From Microbacterium sp. MM2322 (GTDB taxonomy: Bacteria > Actinomycetota > Actinomycetes > Actinomycetales > Microbacteriaceae), in assembly GCF_964186585.1 (NCBI RefSeq), contig NZ_OZ075067.1:2790001-2854000 (forward strand): a DNA stretch of 64,000 bases. The letters run 5' to 3'. A program made the translations under genes and the position numbers. This document shows positions 16,564 to 26,617 of this stretch, one piece after another (positions within the stretch are counted from its first letter, which is position 1; each line of letters begins with the position of its first letter). Under the pieces are notes generated by a model. The model searched no databases, was not told where the DNA came from, and saw only the letters and a program-made list of their open reading frames with translations.

Positions 16564-17430
16564 TCACGTGGCGGCATCGGGCGCCTGAGATGTGGCACTC
16601 CAGCTTGCGAGGAGACGGAGGCGGTCGGCTGTTTCCGATCCGGGCTCGGCGCCGTAGATGATCAGGTTCTGGCCGGGGTCGGCAGGCAGCGGCATGGATT
16701 CGAATGTCAGGTGGAGGTCGCCGACGACGGGGTGGTGGATGAATTTGATGCCGGCGTCGTGAGTGCGCACGTCATGGGATCGCCACAGCACTCGGAATTC
16801 GGCGCTGTCGCGGTTGAGGTCGTCGATGAGTTGTTGCAAGTCTCGATTCAGCGGGTCGGTGCCGAGTTCGCGTCGCAGGTTGGCGACCAGGTTCGCTGCG
16901 GCGGTGTCCCACTCGATGAAGAACTCTTTGGCGCCTGGGTTGAGGAACGTGTATCGGGCGGTGTTCGGGATGCCGTCGGGCGCGGCGTCGTACAGGGGTG
17001 AATAGGTCTCGCGTCCGAGGGTGTTCGCGGCGATGAGACCACGGGTGACGGTCCCGACGAATGCGGGTGATTCGGTGAGGCCGTCGAGAATGCGCTGCAC
17101 GGCCGGTCGCACGAGAGTCCGCATCGGGCGCGAGGCGGTTCGCAGAGAGGCGGTGGTACCGGTGAGGTGGAACAGGTGATCGCGTTCGGTGGGCGTGAGT
17201 TGAAGGGCTCGGGCGACGGCGTCGAGCACCGACTCGGAGACGACGCCTACGGCTCCGCGTTCGAGCTTGGTGTAGTAGTCGACGCTCACCCCGGCGAGCA
17301 TCGCTACTTCTTCGCGCCGGAGACCCGCGACTCGGCGGTTCCCGCCGTACGCGGGGAGCTTGGCCTGCTCGGGAGTGATTCGCGCCCGCCGAGACACGAG
17401 GAACTCGCGCAGCTCGTTTCCGGTTTCCAT
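16564..17430 (-). CDS. XRE-family transcriptional regulator with MmyB-like ligand domain
   Basis: This 288-residue protein has an N-terminal helix-turn-helix (GLRREEVAMLAGVSVDYYTK at about 37-56, then LERG) and a C-terminal MmyB-type domain with NTLGRETYSP and FIEWDTAAANLVANLRRELG. Such regulators are common in actinobacteria and often control a divergent oxidoreductase gene. Here it is divergent from an aldo/keto reductase 211 bases away, its probable target. The heptamer GGATGCC is rare from this gene onwards to 20.9 kb. Confidence 0.9.
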   Translation of the reverse strand: METGNELREFLVSRRARITPEQAKLPAYGGNRRVAGLRREEVAMLAGVSVDYYTKLERGAVGVVSESVLDAVARALQLTPTERDHLFHLTGTTASLRTASRPMRTLVRPAVQRILDGLTESPAFVGTVTRGLIAANTLGRETYSPLYDAAPDGIPNTARYTFLNPGAKEFFIEWDTAAANLVANLRRELGTDPLNRDLQQLIDDLNRDSAEFRVLWRSHDVRTHDAGIKFIHHPVVGDLHLTFESMPLPADPGQNLIIYGAEPGSETADRLRLLASWSATSQAPDAAT

Positions 17431-17598
17431 GATCCGAGGCTACGACTGGCCACGGCGATAAAGGGGGTTCTGCGAGAGCCTGTATCGCCCCGCACAGCGG
17501 GCGTTGACTGGCCTTCGACCGCAGACGGCCAGATCGTGCTCGGGTGCACGAGCCAGCTCAACGAGCACTACGCAGTCCGTCCGCCCGCGGGCTACTGA

Positions 17599-18495
<897 letters not shown>

Positions 18496-18586
18496 GAACC
18501 GGTCAGGCTCGTGGACGGAATCGATCCGCGGGACGATCCTCGCGATCAGGGTTGGCCTCGCAGGCTCGCGTTCCTAGGCTGAGCGG

Positions 18587-18937
18587 ATGCAGGCGGACTG
18601 GATCGAACACCGGCGTTCCGACGACGGTGAACTCCTGGGATGGATGAAGCCCGTCGGGGAAGGCTTCGTCGTCGTGGACTTGCTCGGCCGAACTCGCACG
18701 GACGCTGTGGACTGGTTGACCGCAGAAGAATGCCTCGATGCTCTGGGGCTGACCTACTTGGCCGACCGGTACGAGTTTCGCCTGAACGACGGTTCATGGC
18801 TGAAAGTGCGTATTGCAGAAGTCTCGCCGACGGGAATCCGGCTGCAGAAGGATGACTGGGGCAGCGTCTCTGCGACGGAGCTGTACTACTCAACGCCCTT
18901 CCCCGTCAGCCCGGACACCCTGCGGCCGCTCTCGTAG
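18587..18937 (+). CDS. Conserved-type hypothetical protein, 116 residues
   Basis: I do not recognise this protein by name. It is compact and mostly beta in pattern (GEGFVVVDLLGRTRTDAVDW, then YEFRLNDGSWLKVRIAEVS), with no signal peptide or membrane segment. It resembles small cytosolic hypothetical proteins of actinobacteria. It starts with ATG at 18587 after a weak ribosome site. Base composition is a little lower in GC than the pectin genes. Confidence 0.7.
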   Translation: MQADWIEHRRSDDGELLGWMKPVGEGFVVVDLLGRTRTDAVDWLTAEECLDALGLTYLADRYEFRLNDGSWLKVRIAEVSPTGIRLQKDDWGSVSATELYYSTPFPVSPDTLRPLS

Positions 18938-18961
18938 AGGGGAGATCCCTCTGCTGGCGCA

Positions 18962-19105
18962 GGGCACCGCCACGCAGATGTGATTCTCGCCGATCTCGTT
19001 GGCAACGCCGTTCGGTGCGCCGGTCCCGGGGCAGCCATCTCCATCCGGGCCCGCCGCAAGGGCGACGGTATCCGCATAGACGTGAGCGACGATCGGACTC
19101 GGGCT
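18962..19105 (+). pseudogene. Possible remnant of a histidine kinase ATPase domain
   Basis: In one frame the DNA reads VILADLVGNAVRCAGPGAA followed by ISIRARRKGDGIRIDVSDD. This matches the N-box and following strands of a HATPase_c domain. There is no kinase upstream (the N-terminal side is the tail of another gene) and the match stops before the G-boxes. It is either a decayed fragment or a chance match. Confidence 0.35.
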
Positions 19106-19152
19106 ACCGATCGCACGCGAGAATACGGCACTCCACGGCGATGTCTCCCGCC

Positions 19153-19764
19153 TCAGCTCTCGGCGGCCACTCCAGCGGCGACAGCGAATATCACGACCAC
19201 ACCGATCACGATCCACGCGATCATCCACGGTCTGCGCTCGTACAGCGGCACCACGCCGGGATGGCGCTGCTCCAGCAGCTGAGGCGTCAGTGGCTCGTCG
19301 ATGATCTCCGCCCGACCGAGGGCGCGGGTCAAGGCCATCAGGTCCCCAGCGTCGTAGACCTGGCCGGACAGACGCAAGAACGGTTTCGACCCCCCGGCCA
19401 CCGCCACGAATGTCGGCGCGATGTCGTTGCCGAGCTGCTCGTACTGCAGCACCAAGACGGCCTTGGTCACGGCCTCCACCGGCGTCCGCTTCTCAAAGCC
19501 GAGCAGCAGGCCAGCCACGACGTATGACGCGTCCACCGTGACACTGGTGATCATGGTGGCTATCGCCAGTGTCCCCACCAAGAGCCCCGCGCCGATGACG
19601 GTCCAGATCGCCCAACTGGGCAGACCGGTGCCCTGCAGTCCGAGGGCTGCCACGATGACCAACGGAAAGAAGATCGCAGCGCGGTAGGCCAATCCCTTGC
19701 CGAAAGCCTGGCCGCTGGGCTTGATCGTCAGGTGTGGGGACCCGGGCGGTTGCGTCGAGTGCAT
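19153..19764 (-). CDS. Integral membrane protein of unknown function
   Basis: The 203-residue protein has two adjacent N-terminal membrane segments (about residues 27-48 and 52-75), a soluble middle region with QYEQLGNDIAPTFVAV and LTRALGRAEII, and a third membrane segment near the C-terminus (MIAWIVIGVVVIFAVAAG). The layout resembles PH-domain-like membrane proteins, but I cannot assign a family. It is convergent with the preceding remnant and divergent from the next gene. Confidence 0.7.
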   Translation of the reverse strand: MHSTQPPGSPHLTIKPSGQAFGKGLAYRAAIFFPLVIVAALGLQGTGLPSWAIWTVIGAGLLVGTLAIATMITSVTVDASYVVAGLLLGFEKRTPVEAVTKAVLVLQYEQLGNDIAPTFVAVAGGSKPFLRLSGQVYDAGDLMALTRALGRAEIIDEPLTPQLLEQRHPGVVPLYERRPWMIAWIVIGVVVIFAVAAGVAAES

Positions 19765-19872
19765 ACGTCGAGTTTTGCATCATGCTGGCCGCTGTCGCAG
19801 CCCGACATCACGGATGGATGTGGGTAGTTGCCCCCCCGTCACCGTGACCGACGGGCACGGTATCGTGGCCCC

Positions 19873-20718
19873 ATGATCGATCCCCCTGGACCGGTTTCCT
19901 CATCACCACGGCCATCAGAGGTACTTGATGCCGTTGCCCTGGCCCGTTCCGGCGATCAGGCAACCGCCGCAGGCCAACTCGACGCACTGGCCGACAGCCC
20001 CGACCCCCTCACCGCCTGGTCGGCGACCGCCGCCCTGATGCCCTGGTGCTGGTGGAACGACGAGTTCACGGCTGCCGCGCAGCGTGTCGAGCGCACCGTT
20101 GCCGCGGTCGGTCCGCTCGCGGTTCACGCAGACCTGCCGAAGGTGAACGCTTTCGTGACCGCCTTCGCCGCGGCCGCCCACTACGAGGGCATAGACATCG
20201 TCGGCCCCCTCGAGAACGTGTTGGCTGCTCTGCCACCGGAGCACCGGCAGCGCCGGCTGTTCGACCAGACCTGGCACCGTGTGGTCTCGGAGCCATCCTC
20301 CGTGTTGCCTGCCGGGGTCCCCGATCCCGAACCGATGCTGTCCGGGCCGGCGGCCCTGGCCGCACGAGGCCTGTCCGCGCTGTCGGCCACCGAGGCGCAG
20401 ACCGTGATGTTGGAGGCGATCAACTGCGGTCAACGGGATCTCGTGCTCGACTGGATCGACGCCGGGGTCCCGGTCCCTGACAGGTCCTGGACATTGCTCT
20501 GGGTTGCGGAGATGTTACTTGAGCGAGGACGCACTGATCAGGTCGAATCGCTTCTGGTCCGACAAGCAAGCGCCTGGATCCCGGCGGCGTGGTGGGAGAC
20601 GACGTCTGGGAGGATCCCAGTGGGAATCGTCACCCACGACCTCACCACGCCGGCCGTCCGGCGGGCTCACCTGGAGCAGCCTGTCGCCGTGGGTGTGCAC
20701 TGGGACGAACCCATCTGA
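19873..20718 (+). CDS. Hypothetical protein, 281 residues
   Basis: I do not recognise this protein. It is helical and rich in alanine and tryptophan (AATAALMPWCWWNDEF-like region near residues 50-65), with several short helical pairs that could form a TPR-like fold, and it lacks membrane segments. I chose the ATG at 19873, which begins MIDPPGP; the in-frame ATG 15 codons upstream codes for an arginine-rich, non-coding-like stretch. It belongs to the block that lacks the GGATGCC heptamer, so it may have been acquired. Confidence 0.7.
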   Translation: MIDPPGPVSSSPRPSEVLDAVALARSGDQATAAGQLDALADSPDPLTAWSATAALMPWCWWNDEFTAAAQRVERTVAAVGPLAVHADLPKVNAFVTAFAAAAHYEGIDIVGPLENVLAALPPEHRQRRLFDQTWHRVVSEPSSVLPAGVPDPEPMLSGPAALAARGLSALSATEAQTVMLEAINCGQRDLVLDWIDAGVPVPDRSWTLLWVAEMLLERGRTDQVESLLVRQASAWIPAAWWETTSGRIPVGIVTHDLTTPAVRRAHLEQPVAVGVHWDEPI

Positions 20719-20920
20719 CCGTGCCTGATTGCCAGATTCAGAACCCACCGAGCGGCCTGACCGAAGCTCAGACCAGAAAACTACTCGTCCCGTAACGCAC
20801 ATACGGCGGCTTGGTGTGAAAACGTATGACGGTCTTCACCAGGACTCCTGGTCAGTGACACGCTCGCGGCCCGAGGAAGTGTACCCCCCTCCCCCCGAAG
20901 GAACGTGCGACCGCCACGCC

Positions 20921-21784
20921 CTACCCCTTCCCCTGCCCCCGATACGCCGTCGGCGACACCCCATGGGCCACACGGAATCTCCGTGAGAAGTAGAACGCGT
21001 CGTCCATGCCGACGCGGCGCGCGACCTCCGCGACGGGCAGGTCGGTCGCGTCGAGCAGGTGCCGGGCGTGCGCCATCTTCAGCGCGAGGTGGTGCGCGAT
21101 GACCCCGCCGCCGGTCGCATCGCGGAACAGCGCGGCGAGGTGTGAGGGCGACACCCCGACCATCGAGGCGAGCTCGCCGACGTGCACACTGCCGTCGATG
21201 CGCTCCTCGAGGTAATGAAGTGCACGCTCGACGGGCGTGCCGTGCTCGGGCAGCAGCCGGTCGACGGCGAGTTGCGTGAACAGCCGCCACGCCATTCCCG
21301 CCGTCGCGACCATGCGACCCGGGGTGGTGTCGCGAGCGAGCGACGTCGAGATCTCGTCGAGCAGCGCCGTCACGCGCTCCACGCCGCGGAGCGACAGCGT
21401 CACGCGGGCGGGCGACACCCCGACGGCGTCGAGCAGCTCGGGCACGTCCGAACCGCGCACGTGACACCACCAGATCGTCCAGGGGTCACTCGAGTCGGCT
21501 CCGTAGGAATGCGGCACGCCGCCCGGAATGACGATCGCCGTCGACGACCCGACGCGCGTCCGCTGACCGGCCACCTCGACCCACCCCGCTCCCGAGACGC
21601 ACACGATCACGATCGTCTCAGGAGCACCCGTAGGGCGATGCCGGCCGTGGCCCGCCGCGCGTGGGAAGTAGCCAGCATCCGTCACCACCATCCGCCGCGT
21701 CACCGGACGGGCGAGAGCTGCCTCCACGACGGGGCGCGGCACGACACTCAGCCGTTGCCGCTCGAACCCCTCTGCCCGCTGCAT
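20921..21784 (-). CDS. AraC-family transcriptional regulator of a pectin-related locus
   Basis: The 287-residue protein has an N-terminal cupin-type sensing domain (GAGWVEVAGQRT, VIPGGVPHSYGA) and a C-terminal AraC DNA-binding domain with two helix-turn-helix motifs, ending with VARRVGMDDAFYFSRRFR and GVSPTAYRGQ. The arrangement is that of sugar-responsive AraC activators such as those of rhamnose or xylan loci. It is divergent from the DUF5107 gene, 93 bases away. A shared element in this gap and upstream of GH35 suggests it controls both. The start is ATG at 21784. Confidence 0.92.
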   Translation of the reverse strand: MQRAEGFERQRLSVVPRPVVEAALARPVTRRMVVTDAGYFPRAAGHGRHRPTGAPETIVIVCVSGAGWVEVAGQRTRVGSSTAIVIPGGVPHSYGADSSDPWTIWWCHVRGSDVPELLDAVGVSPARVTLSLRGVERVTALLDEISTSLARDTTPGRMVATAGMAWRLFTQLAVDRLLPEHGTPVERALHYLEERIDGSVHVGELASMVGVSPSHLAALFRDATGGGVIAHHLALKMAHARHLLDATDLPVAEVARRVGMDDAFYFSRRFRVAHGVSPTAYRGQGKG

Positions 21785-21810
21785 CCCCCCATCCTGCCGC
21801 ACCGCACCAG

Positions 21811-21830
21811 CGGATCGTCCAGGCTGCCCG
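21811..21830. promoter_or_regulatory. Candidate AraC-regulator site in the divergent promoter
   Basis: The 14-mer CGGATCGTCCAGGC at 21811-21824 repeats the one at 15701-15714 before the GH35 gene. It lies 27 bases from the araC-type start and 48 bases from the DUF5107 start. Confidence 0.5.
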
Positions 21831-21877
21831 CATCCCCGCCCATGGCCCCGCCGCCTCGACACTCGTAGATTCGCCCC

Positions 21878-24800
21878 ATGCCCGACGCTGCGCCCAGCCG
21901 CATCCACCTGCCAGACGCCCCCGCCGACCAGCAGGCTCTGCTCGATGCGGGCGGCGTCGCGTGCTGGAGCGAGGACGTCACGATCGACACCTACGAGCCC
22001 GGCGGCCCCGACCCCTACCCGGCGTTCCTCGACCGGCGCGTCTACCAGGGGTCGAGCGGGCGGGTCTATCCGCTGCCGATGATCGAGTCGATCTCGCACG
22101 AGAAGCAGCCGCGGGCGTGGCGGGCGATCCACCTCGAGAACGCGTACGTCCGGCTCATGCTGCTGCCCGAGCTCGGCGGACGCATCCACATCGGGTACGA
22201 CAAGGTCGCGGGCTACGACTTCTTCTACCGGAACAACGTCATCAAGCCCGCCCTCGTCGGCCTCGCCGGCCCGTGGATCTCGGGCGGCGTCGAGTTCAAC
22301 TGGCCCCAGCACCATCGCCCCGCCACGTTCCTCCCCGTCGACAGCCGCATCGAGCGCGAGGACGACGGCAGCGCGATCGTCTGGCACAGCGACCTCGATC
22401 CCCTGCAGCGGATGCGGGGCGTCCACGGCGTGCGGCTGCGCCCGGGATCCTCACTCATCGAGCTCGACGTGCGCCTGCACAACTGCACCGACGTGCCGCA
22501 GACCTTCCTGTGGTGGGCGAACGTCGCCGCCCGCTCGCACGAGCAGTACCAGTCGTTCTTCCCCGACGACGTCCGCTTCGTCGCCGACCACGCCCGCCGC
22601 GCGATCACCGCGTTCCCGCACGCCGACCGGGCGTACTACGGCGTCGACTATCCCACCCTCGCCGCCGAGCGCCCCGGCGCCGACCGCATCGACGTGTACA
22701 GCAACATCCCCGTACCCACGTCGTACATGATCACCGACACCGAGGACGGCTTCTTCGGCGGCTACGACCACGCCGCCGACGCCGGATTCGTCCACTGGGC
22801 CGACCCCGCGATCTCGCCTGGCAAGAAGCAGTGGACGTGGGGCGACGGCCCCATCGGACGCGCCTGGGACGACCAGCTCACCGACACCGACGGCCCCTAC
22901 GTCGAGCTCATGGCCGGGGTGTACACCGACAACCAGCCCGACTTCGCGTGGCTCATGCCCGGCGAGACGAAGACGTTCTCGCAGCACTGGTTCCCCGTAC
23001 ACGCCATCGGTCCGGCACGGCAGGCGACGACGGATGCCGCGGTCTCGGTCACGACCAAGGGCGGCCGGTCGCGCATCGGCGTCCTCACGACGCGTGCGCA
23101 CGGAGCGGCGCGCGTCGAGGTCAGGGTCGACGGCGGTGACACGAGGATCACGGACGTCGCGATCGGCCCCGACTCCCCCGCCGTCGTCGAGGTCACCGGA
23201 ACCGCGGTCGAGGTCACGGTCGTCGCCGACGATGCGATCCTCGTCCGGTGGGTGCGCCGGGACGCCGAGCCCGCGGAGCCCTGGGTCGCGACGGCGCCCG
23301 AGGCACCCGAACGCATCGAGGGCACCGACGAGCTGCTGCTCACGGCGGCGCATCTGGTGCAGTACCGGCATCCCACCCGGTCGCCCCTCCCCTACCTGCG
23401 CGAGGCGCTGCGGCGGGATCCCGACGACGCGCGCGCCCGCACGATGCTCGGCGCGTGGCACCTCGCGCGCGCCGAGTACGCCGCGGCGCGCGAACACCTC
23501 GAGGCGGCCGTCGCCCGCGAGACCCGCCGCAACCTGAACCCCCGCGACGGCGAGGCGCACTACCTGCTCGGGCTCGCGCTCGAGCGCCTCGGCGAGCGCG
23601 ACGCGGCCGATCGGCGGTTCGCGCGGGCGGCGTGGAACGCGGTGTGGGCGGCACCGGCATCCCTCGCCCGTGCTCGCCTCGCGCTCGCGGACGGGCGCCC
23701 GTCCGACGCGCTCCGACTCGCGGATGCCGCCGACGCGATTCCCGAGGCGCGCCGTCTGCGCGTGCTCGCGCTGCGCCGACTCGGGCGTGACGACGAGGCG
23801 ACGGCGAGGCTCGAAGATCTCGTCGCCGCCGACCCGCTCGACCCGATCACTGTGCTGCTCGCCGACGCGCCGGCTCCCTCCGACCCGCGCGCGGCGCTCG
23901 ACGCAGGCGCCGAGTTCGCCCGGGCCGGCGCGCTCGAGGAGGCCCTCGCCGCAACCGAGCGCACCGCGACGGGCGAGTCCGGGTTCGGCAACCTCGAGCC
24001 GGTCCGGCTGATCCTCCGCGCCGCGTGGGCGGAGGCCGCCGGCCACCCCGATCTCGCCGCCACCGAGCGGGCCGCCGCCGACCGCCTCGACCTCGGCGGC
24101 GCGTTCCCCGCCGGCCTCGATCAGCACGACGCCCTCGTCGCCGGAGTCGCCGCCGGATCGTCCGCCGCCGCCGGCATGCTCGGCGCCTGGTTGCTCGACG
24201 CGGGGCGCGACGACGACGCCCTCGCGGCGCTCGACCGGGCCCGCGCGCTCGGCGCCGACGACCCCGTCGTCCTGCGGAACCTCGCCCTCGCCACGGTCCG
24301 CACCGGCGGCAGCCCCGACGACGCGGCCTCCCTCTACGAGACAGCCCTCGCCCGCCGCGCCGACCCTCGGCTCGTGCTCGAGCGCGACCTCCTCGCGCAG
24401 CTGACCGGGACGGATGCCGCGACCCGCCTCGCTCTGCTCGAACGCCACCCCGCGGCACTCGACGCCCGCGACGACCTCGCGGTCGCGCACGTCGGACTGC
24501 TCCTCGACGTCGGCCGCCTCGATGATGCGTGGCGGATCCTCACGACGCGGGTCTTCCGCCCGTTCGAAGGCGGTGAGGGCGTCGTGCTCGCCGCGTACGA
24601 CCGCGCTGCGTGTCTGCTCGCGCGCCGCGACTGCGCCGAGGGCCGCCCGGATGCCGCGATCGCCCTGCTTCACGCCGGGATCGATGCACCTGCGAACCTC
24701 GGCGAGGGGCGGCATCCCGCCGTCCCCCAGGCCGAGCGGTTCGTCGCGCTCGGCGACGCGCACCGCCTCGCCGGTGACGACGTGGCCGCGCGCGCCGCCT

Positions 24801-25111
24801 GGGAGCGGGCCTGTGCGGCGACGCCGCTCGCCGTTGCTCCGCGTCCCGCCGACGAGGCGACCTTCTGGATCGGGGTCGCGCACACGCGGCTCGGCTCGCA
24901 CGACGCCGCAGCCGACGTGTGGACCGAACTCGACGCGCGCGCCGCCCAGATCGAGTCCGCCCCCGACGAGGTCGACTACTTCGCGACGTCGCTGCCGGAG
25001 CTGCTGGTGTTCGATCTTGACACCGCCGATCGCCGACGGGCGCAGGCCGCCCGCCTGCGCGAACTCGCCGCCGTGGGACGCACGACGGCAGACGAAAGGA
25101 TGAACGCATGA
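21878..25111 (+). CDS. DUF5107 protein with C-terminal TPR repeats
   Basis: This 1077-residue cytosolic protein starts with a DUF5107 region (about 30-400), which is related to galactose-mutarotase-like folds and has conserved aromatic and polar segments such as PELGGRIHIGYDK, GGVEFNWPQHH and NVAARSHEQYQ. From about residue 490 to the end, a long array of alanine-rich helix pairs (ARTMLGAWHLARAEYAAARE and similar) forms TPR repeats. DUF5107 proteins are found in polysaccharide-use loci and are thought to bind or cleave carbohydrates, but I know of no firm activity. It overlaps the next glycosidase gene by four bases and is divergent from the AraC regulator, so it most likely handles a pectic oligosaccharide. 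Confidence 0.85.
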   Translation: MPDAAPSRIHLPDAPADQQALLDAGGVACWSEDVTIDTYEPGGPDPYPAFLDRRVYQGSSGRVYPLPMIESISHEKQPRAWRAIHLENAYVRLMLLPELGGRIHIGYDKVAGYDFFYRNNVIKPALVGLAGPWISGGVEFNWPQHHRPATFLPVDSRIEREDDGSAIVWHSDLDPLQRMRGVHGVRLRPGSSLIELDVRLHNCTDVPQTFLWWANVAARSHEQYQSFFPDDVRFVADHARRAITAFPHADRAYYGVDYPTLAAERPGADRIDVYSNIPVPTSYMITDTEDGFFGGYDHAADAGFVHWADPAISPGKKQWTWGDGPIGRAWDDQLTDTDGPYVELMAGVYTDNQPDFAWLMPGETKTFSQHWFPVHAIGPARQATTDAAVSVTTKGGRSRIGVLTTRAHGAARVEVRVDGGDTRITDVAIGPDSPAVVEVTGTAVEVTVVADDAILVRWVRRDAEPAEPWVATAPEAPERIEGTDELLLTAAHLVQYRHPTRSPLPYLREALRRDPDDARARTMLGAWHLARAEYAAAREHLEAAVARETRRNLNPRDGEAHYLLGLALERLGERDAADRRFARAAWNAVWAAPASLARARLALADGRPSDALRLADAADAIPEARRLRVLALRRLGRDDEATARLEDLVAADPLDPITVLLADAPAPSDPRAALDAGAEFARAGALEEALAATERTATGESGFGNLEPVRLILRAAWAEAAGHPDLAATERAAADRLDLGGAFPAGLDQHDALVAGVAAGSSAAAGMLGAWLLDAGRDDDALAALDRARALGADDPVVLRNLALATVRTGGSPDDAASLYETALARRADPRLVLERDLLAQLTGTDAATRLALLERHPAALDARDDLAVAHVGLLLDVGRLDDAWRILTTRVFRPFEGGEGVVLAAYDRAACLLARRDCAEGRPDAAIALLHAGIDAPANLGEGRHPAVPQAERFVALGDAHRLAGDDVAARAAWERACAATPLAVAPRPADEATFWIGVAHTRLGSHDAAADVWTELDARAAQIESAPDEVDYFATSLPELLVFDLDTADRRRAQAARLRELAAVGRTTADERMNA

Positions 25112-26412
25112 CCGACCGCTACATGGGCTCCGGCAATGTCGCCGAAGGGCCCTACGGACCGACAGGCCCCATCCCCGCACACCTCCCGGACCGTCTCGCG
25201 ATCACGCTCTGGGACTTCTCCTGGTACACCCGCGCCGGCGCGGGCGATGTTTACGCCGACCTGGATGCCGCGTGCGCTGACGCGGCATCGCTCGGCTACA
25301 ACGCGATCCGCATCTGCGCGGCGCCCCTGCTGCTGTTCGGCGACCTGGGGCTCGACGACCTCGCCCGTGACCTGGAGATCGAGGGGCTGGGACCGGCGGC
25401 ATCCGGCGGGTACTACGGTCAGCGCACCCGCTGGTACGACACCCCCGGCGGGTACGCGCTCGACCTCTACGCCCACCTCGAGGCGCTGTTCGCCGCCGCG
25501 CGACGGCACGGGCTGGTACTGATCCTCTCGAGCTGGGAGTACCAGCAGTCGCCCGCTTTCGCCGCGTCGCCCCGGTGGTTCGACGCGATCGACGCGGTCC
25601 CGTTCGAGGCCCGCTACCGGCTGCTCGCTGAGGCCTGGGATCGGATGCTGGCCTGGGTCGACGCGCACGGGTTCCGCGACCTCGTGGCCCTCGTCGAGAT
25701 CCACAACGAGGTGGAGTTCTCGATCCTGCCACCGCTGACCGACGAGGCGGCGACCGAGGTCGCGCGGCTCGGGGAGCGGCATCCCGACCTGCTCGTCACC
25801 GCCAGCTACGGCAAACCGCCCCACCTGGCGATGCACCGCCTGCCCGCAGGCCTCGGCGCGGCGCAGTGCCACGTGTACAGCTACGGCGTGCTCGACGCGC
25901 TGCAGAGCCGCATCGACATCCGGTCGGAGGGGACCGAGGGGTTCCCGAACGCCGAGCTGCGCGCGCTCTTGCGGCCCGACGCGCCCACGCTGGAGGAGTA
26001 CGGCCGGCCCGCCGAGTGGAAGCTGCGGTCGACCGTCGTCACCGACCAGATGATCTACGGCTACGACTGGGTCGACCCCGACGCCTGGGACGCCTGGCTC
26101 GACGCCGAGTACCCGCGCTACGCCGAGGTCATGCACCGCGAGATCGAATCCCGCGTCATCGCGATCGCCGAGTGGGCGCGCTGGCAAGGGGTGCCCGCGC
26201 TGATCGGCGAGGGCTGGGTGGGGTACACCCCGCTGCACGGCGGGTTCGAGGAGTCCGAGACCGGTCGCGAGCTGGCGGAACACGGCATCCGCACGGCCCT
26301 CGGCCGCGGCGTGTGGGGCGTCGTCCTCTGCTCGAACGCCGCCCCGCACCACCCCATGTGGCAGCTGCGCGAGTGGCAGCAGCGCGTGAACGCGCTCGTG
26401 CGCGGGATGTGA
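25108..26412 (+). CDS. Cellulase-like (GH5-type clan) glycoside hydrolase
   Basis: The 434-residue protein is a beta/alpha-barrel glycosidase of the cellulase-like family. It has LWDFSWYTRAG near residue 34-44, an acid/base glutamate in VEIHNE (Glu201) and a probable nucleophile in LIGEGW (Glu368), the NE-plus-E arrangement of clan GH-A. It has no signal peptide and so acts inside the cell. The ATG overlaps the DUF5107 stop (ATGA), which indicates that the two proteins are made together and probably act on the same oligosaccharide. The true substrate is unknown. Confidence 0.85.
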   Translation: MTDRYMGSGNVAEGPYGPTGPIPAHLPDRLAITLWDFSWYTRAGAGDVYADLDAACADAASLGYNAIRICAAPLLLFGDLGLDDLARDLEIEGLGPAASGGYYGQRTRWYDTPGGYALDLYAHLEALFAAARRHGLVLILSSWEYQQSPAFAASPRWFDAIDAVPFEARYRLLAEAWDRMLAWVDAHGFRDLVALVEIHNEVEFSILPPLTDEAATEVARLGERHPDLLVTASYGKPPHLAMHRLPAGLGAAQCHVYSYGVLDALQSRIDIRSEGTEGFPNAELRALLRPDAPTLEEYGRPAEWKLRSTVVTDQMIYGYDWVDPDAWDAWLDAEYPRYAEVMHREIESRVIAIAEWARWQGVPALIGEGWVGYTPLHGGFEESETGRELAEHGIRTALGRGVWGVVLCSNAAPHHPMWQLREWQQRVNALVRGM

Positions 26413-26439
26413 CGCGCGCGCTGGTCCCCGCTCTTGTGT

Positions 26440-26517
26440 CCACATCATGTTCTCTCGCCGAGACGACACGTTGCGCGCACGCATAGCGTGTGGTGTCGGC
26501 GAGAGAACATGATGTCG
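26440..26517. repeat. 78-bp convergent-gap palindrome, copy 2
   Basis: The arms 26440-26470 and 26487-26517 pair almost perfectly over CATCATGTTCTCTCGCCGA. The arm sequence is nearly identical to copies 1 and 3, while the central 16 or so bases differ. It lies between the cellulase-like gene (+) and the lyase gene (-), together with a separate conventional hairpin at 26572. Confidence 0.88.
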
Positions 26518-26571
26518 CCGAGCTTGACGCCGCACTGTCGCCGCACTGACGCCCCGCTCGGGCGCAAACGA

Positions 26572-26606
26572 AGCGGGGGTGGATGCCACCGGCATCCACC
26601 CCCGCT
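26572..26606 (-). terminator. Strong hairpin terminator of the rhamnogalacturonan lyase gene
   Basis: Perfect 16-base arms (26572-26587 and 26591-26606) with a 3-base loop lie 12 bases beyond the lyase stop codon. The stem contains the abundant GGATGCC/GGCATCC pair. Confidence 0.8.
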
Positions 26607-26617
26607 CACGTCACCAC

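Noticed and set aside
22451..25180. Long minus-strand frame opposite the DUF5107 gene
   Set aside because: Arg/Gly/Val/Glu-rich shadow without recognisable motifs; the plus-strand protein has conserved domains.
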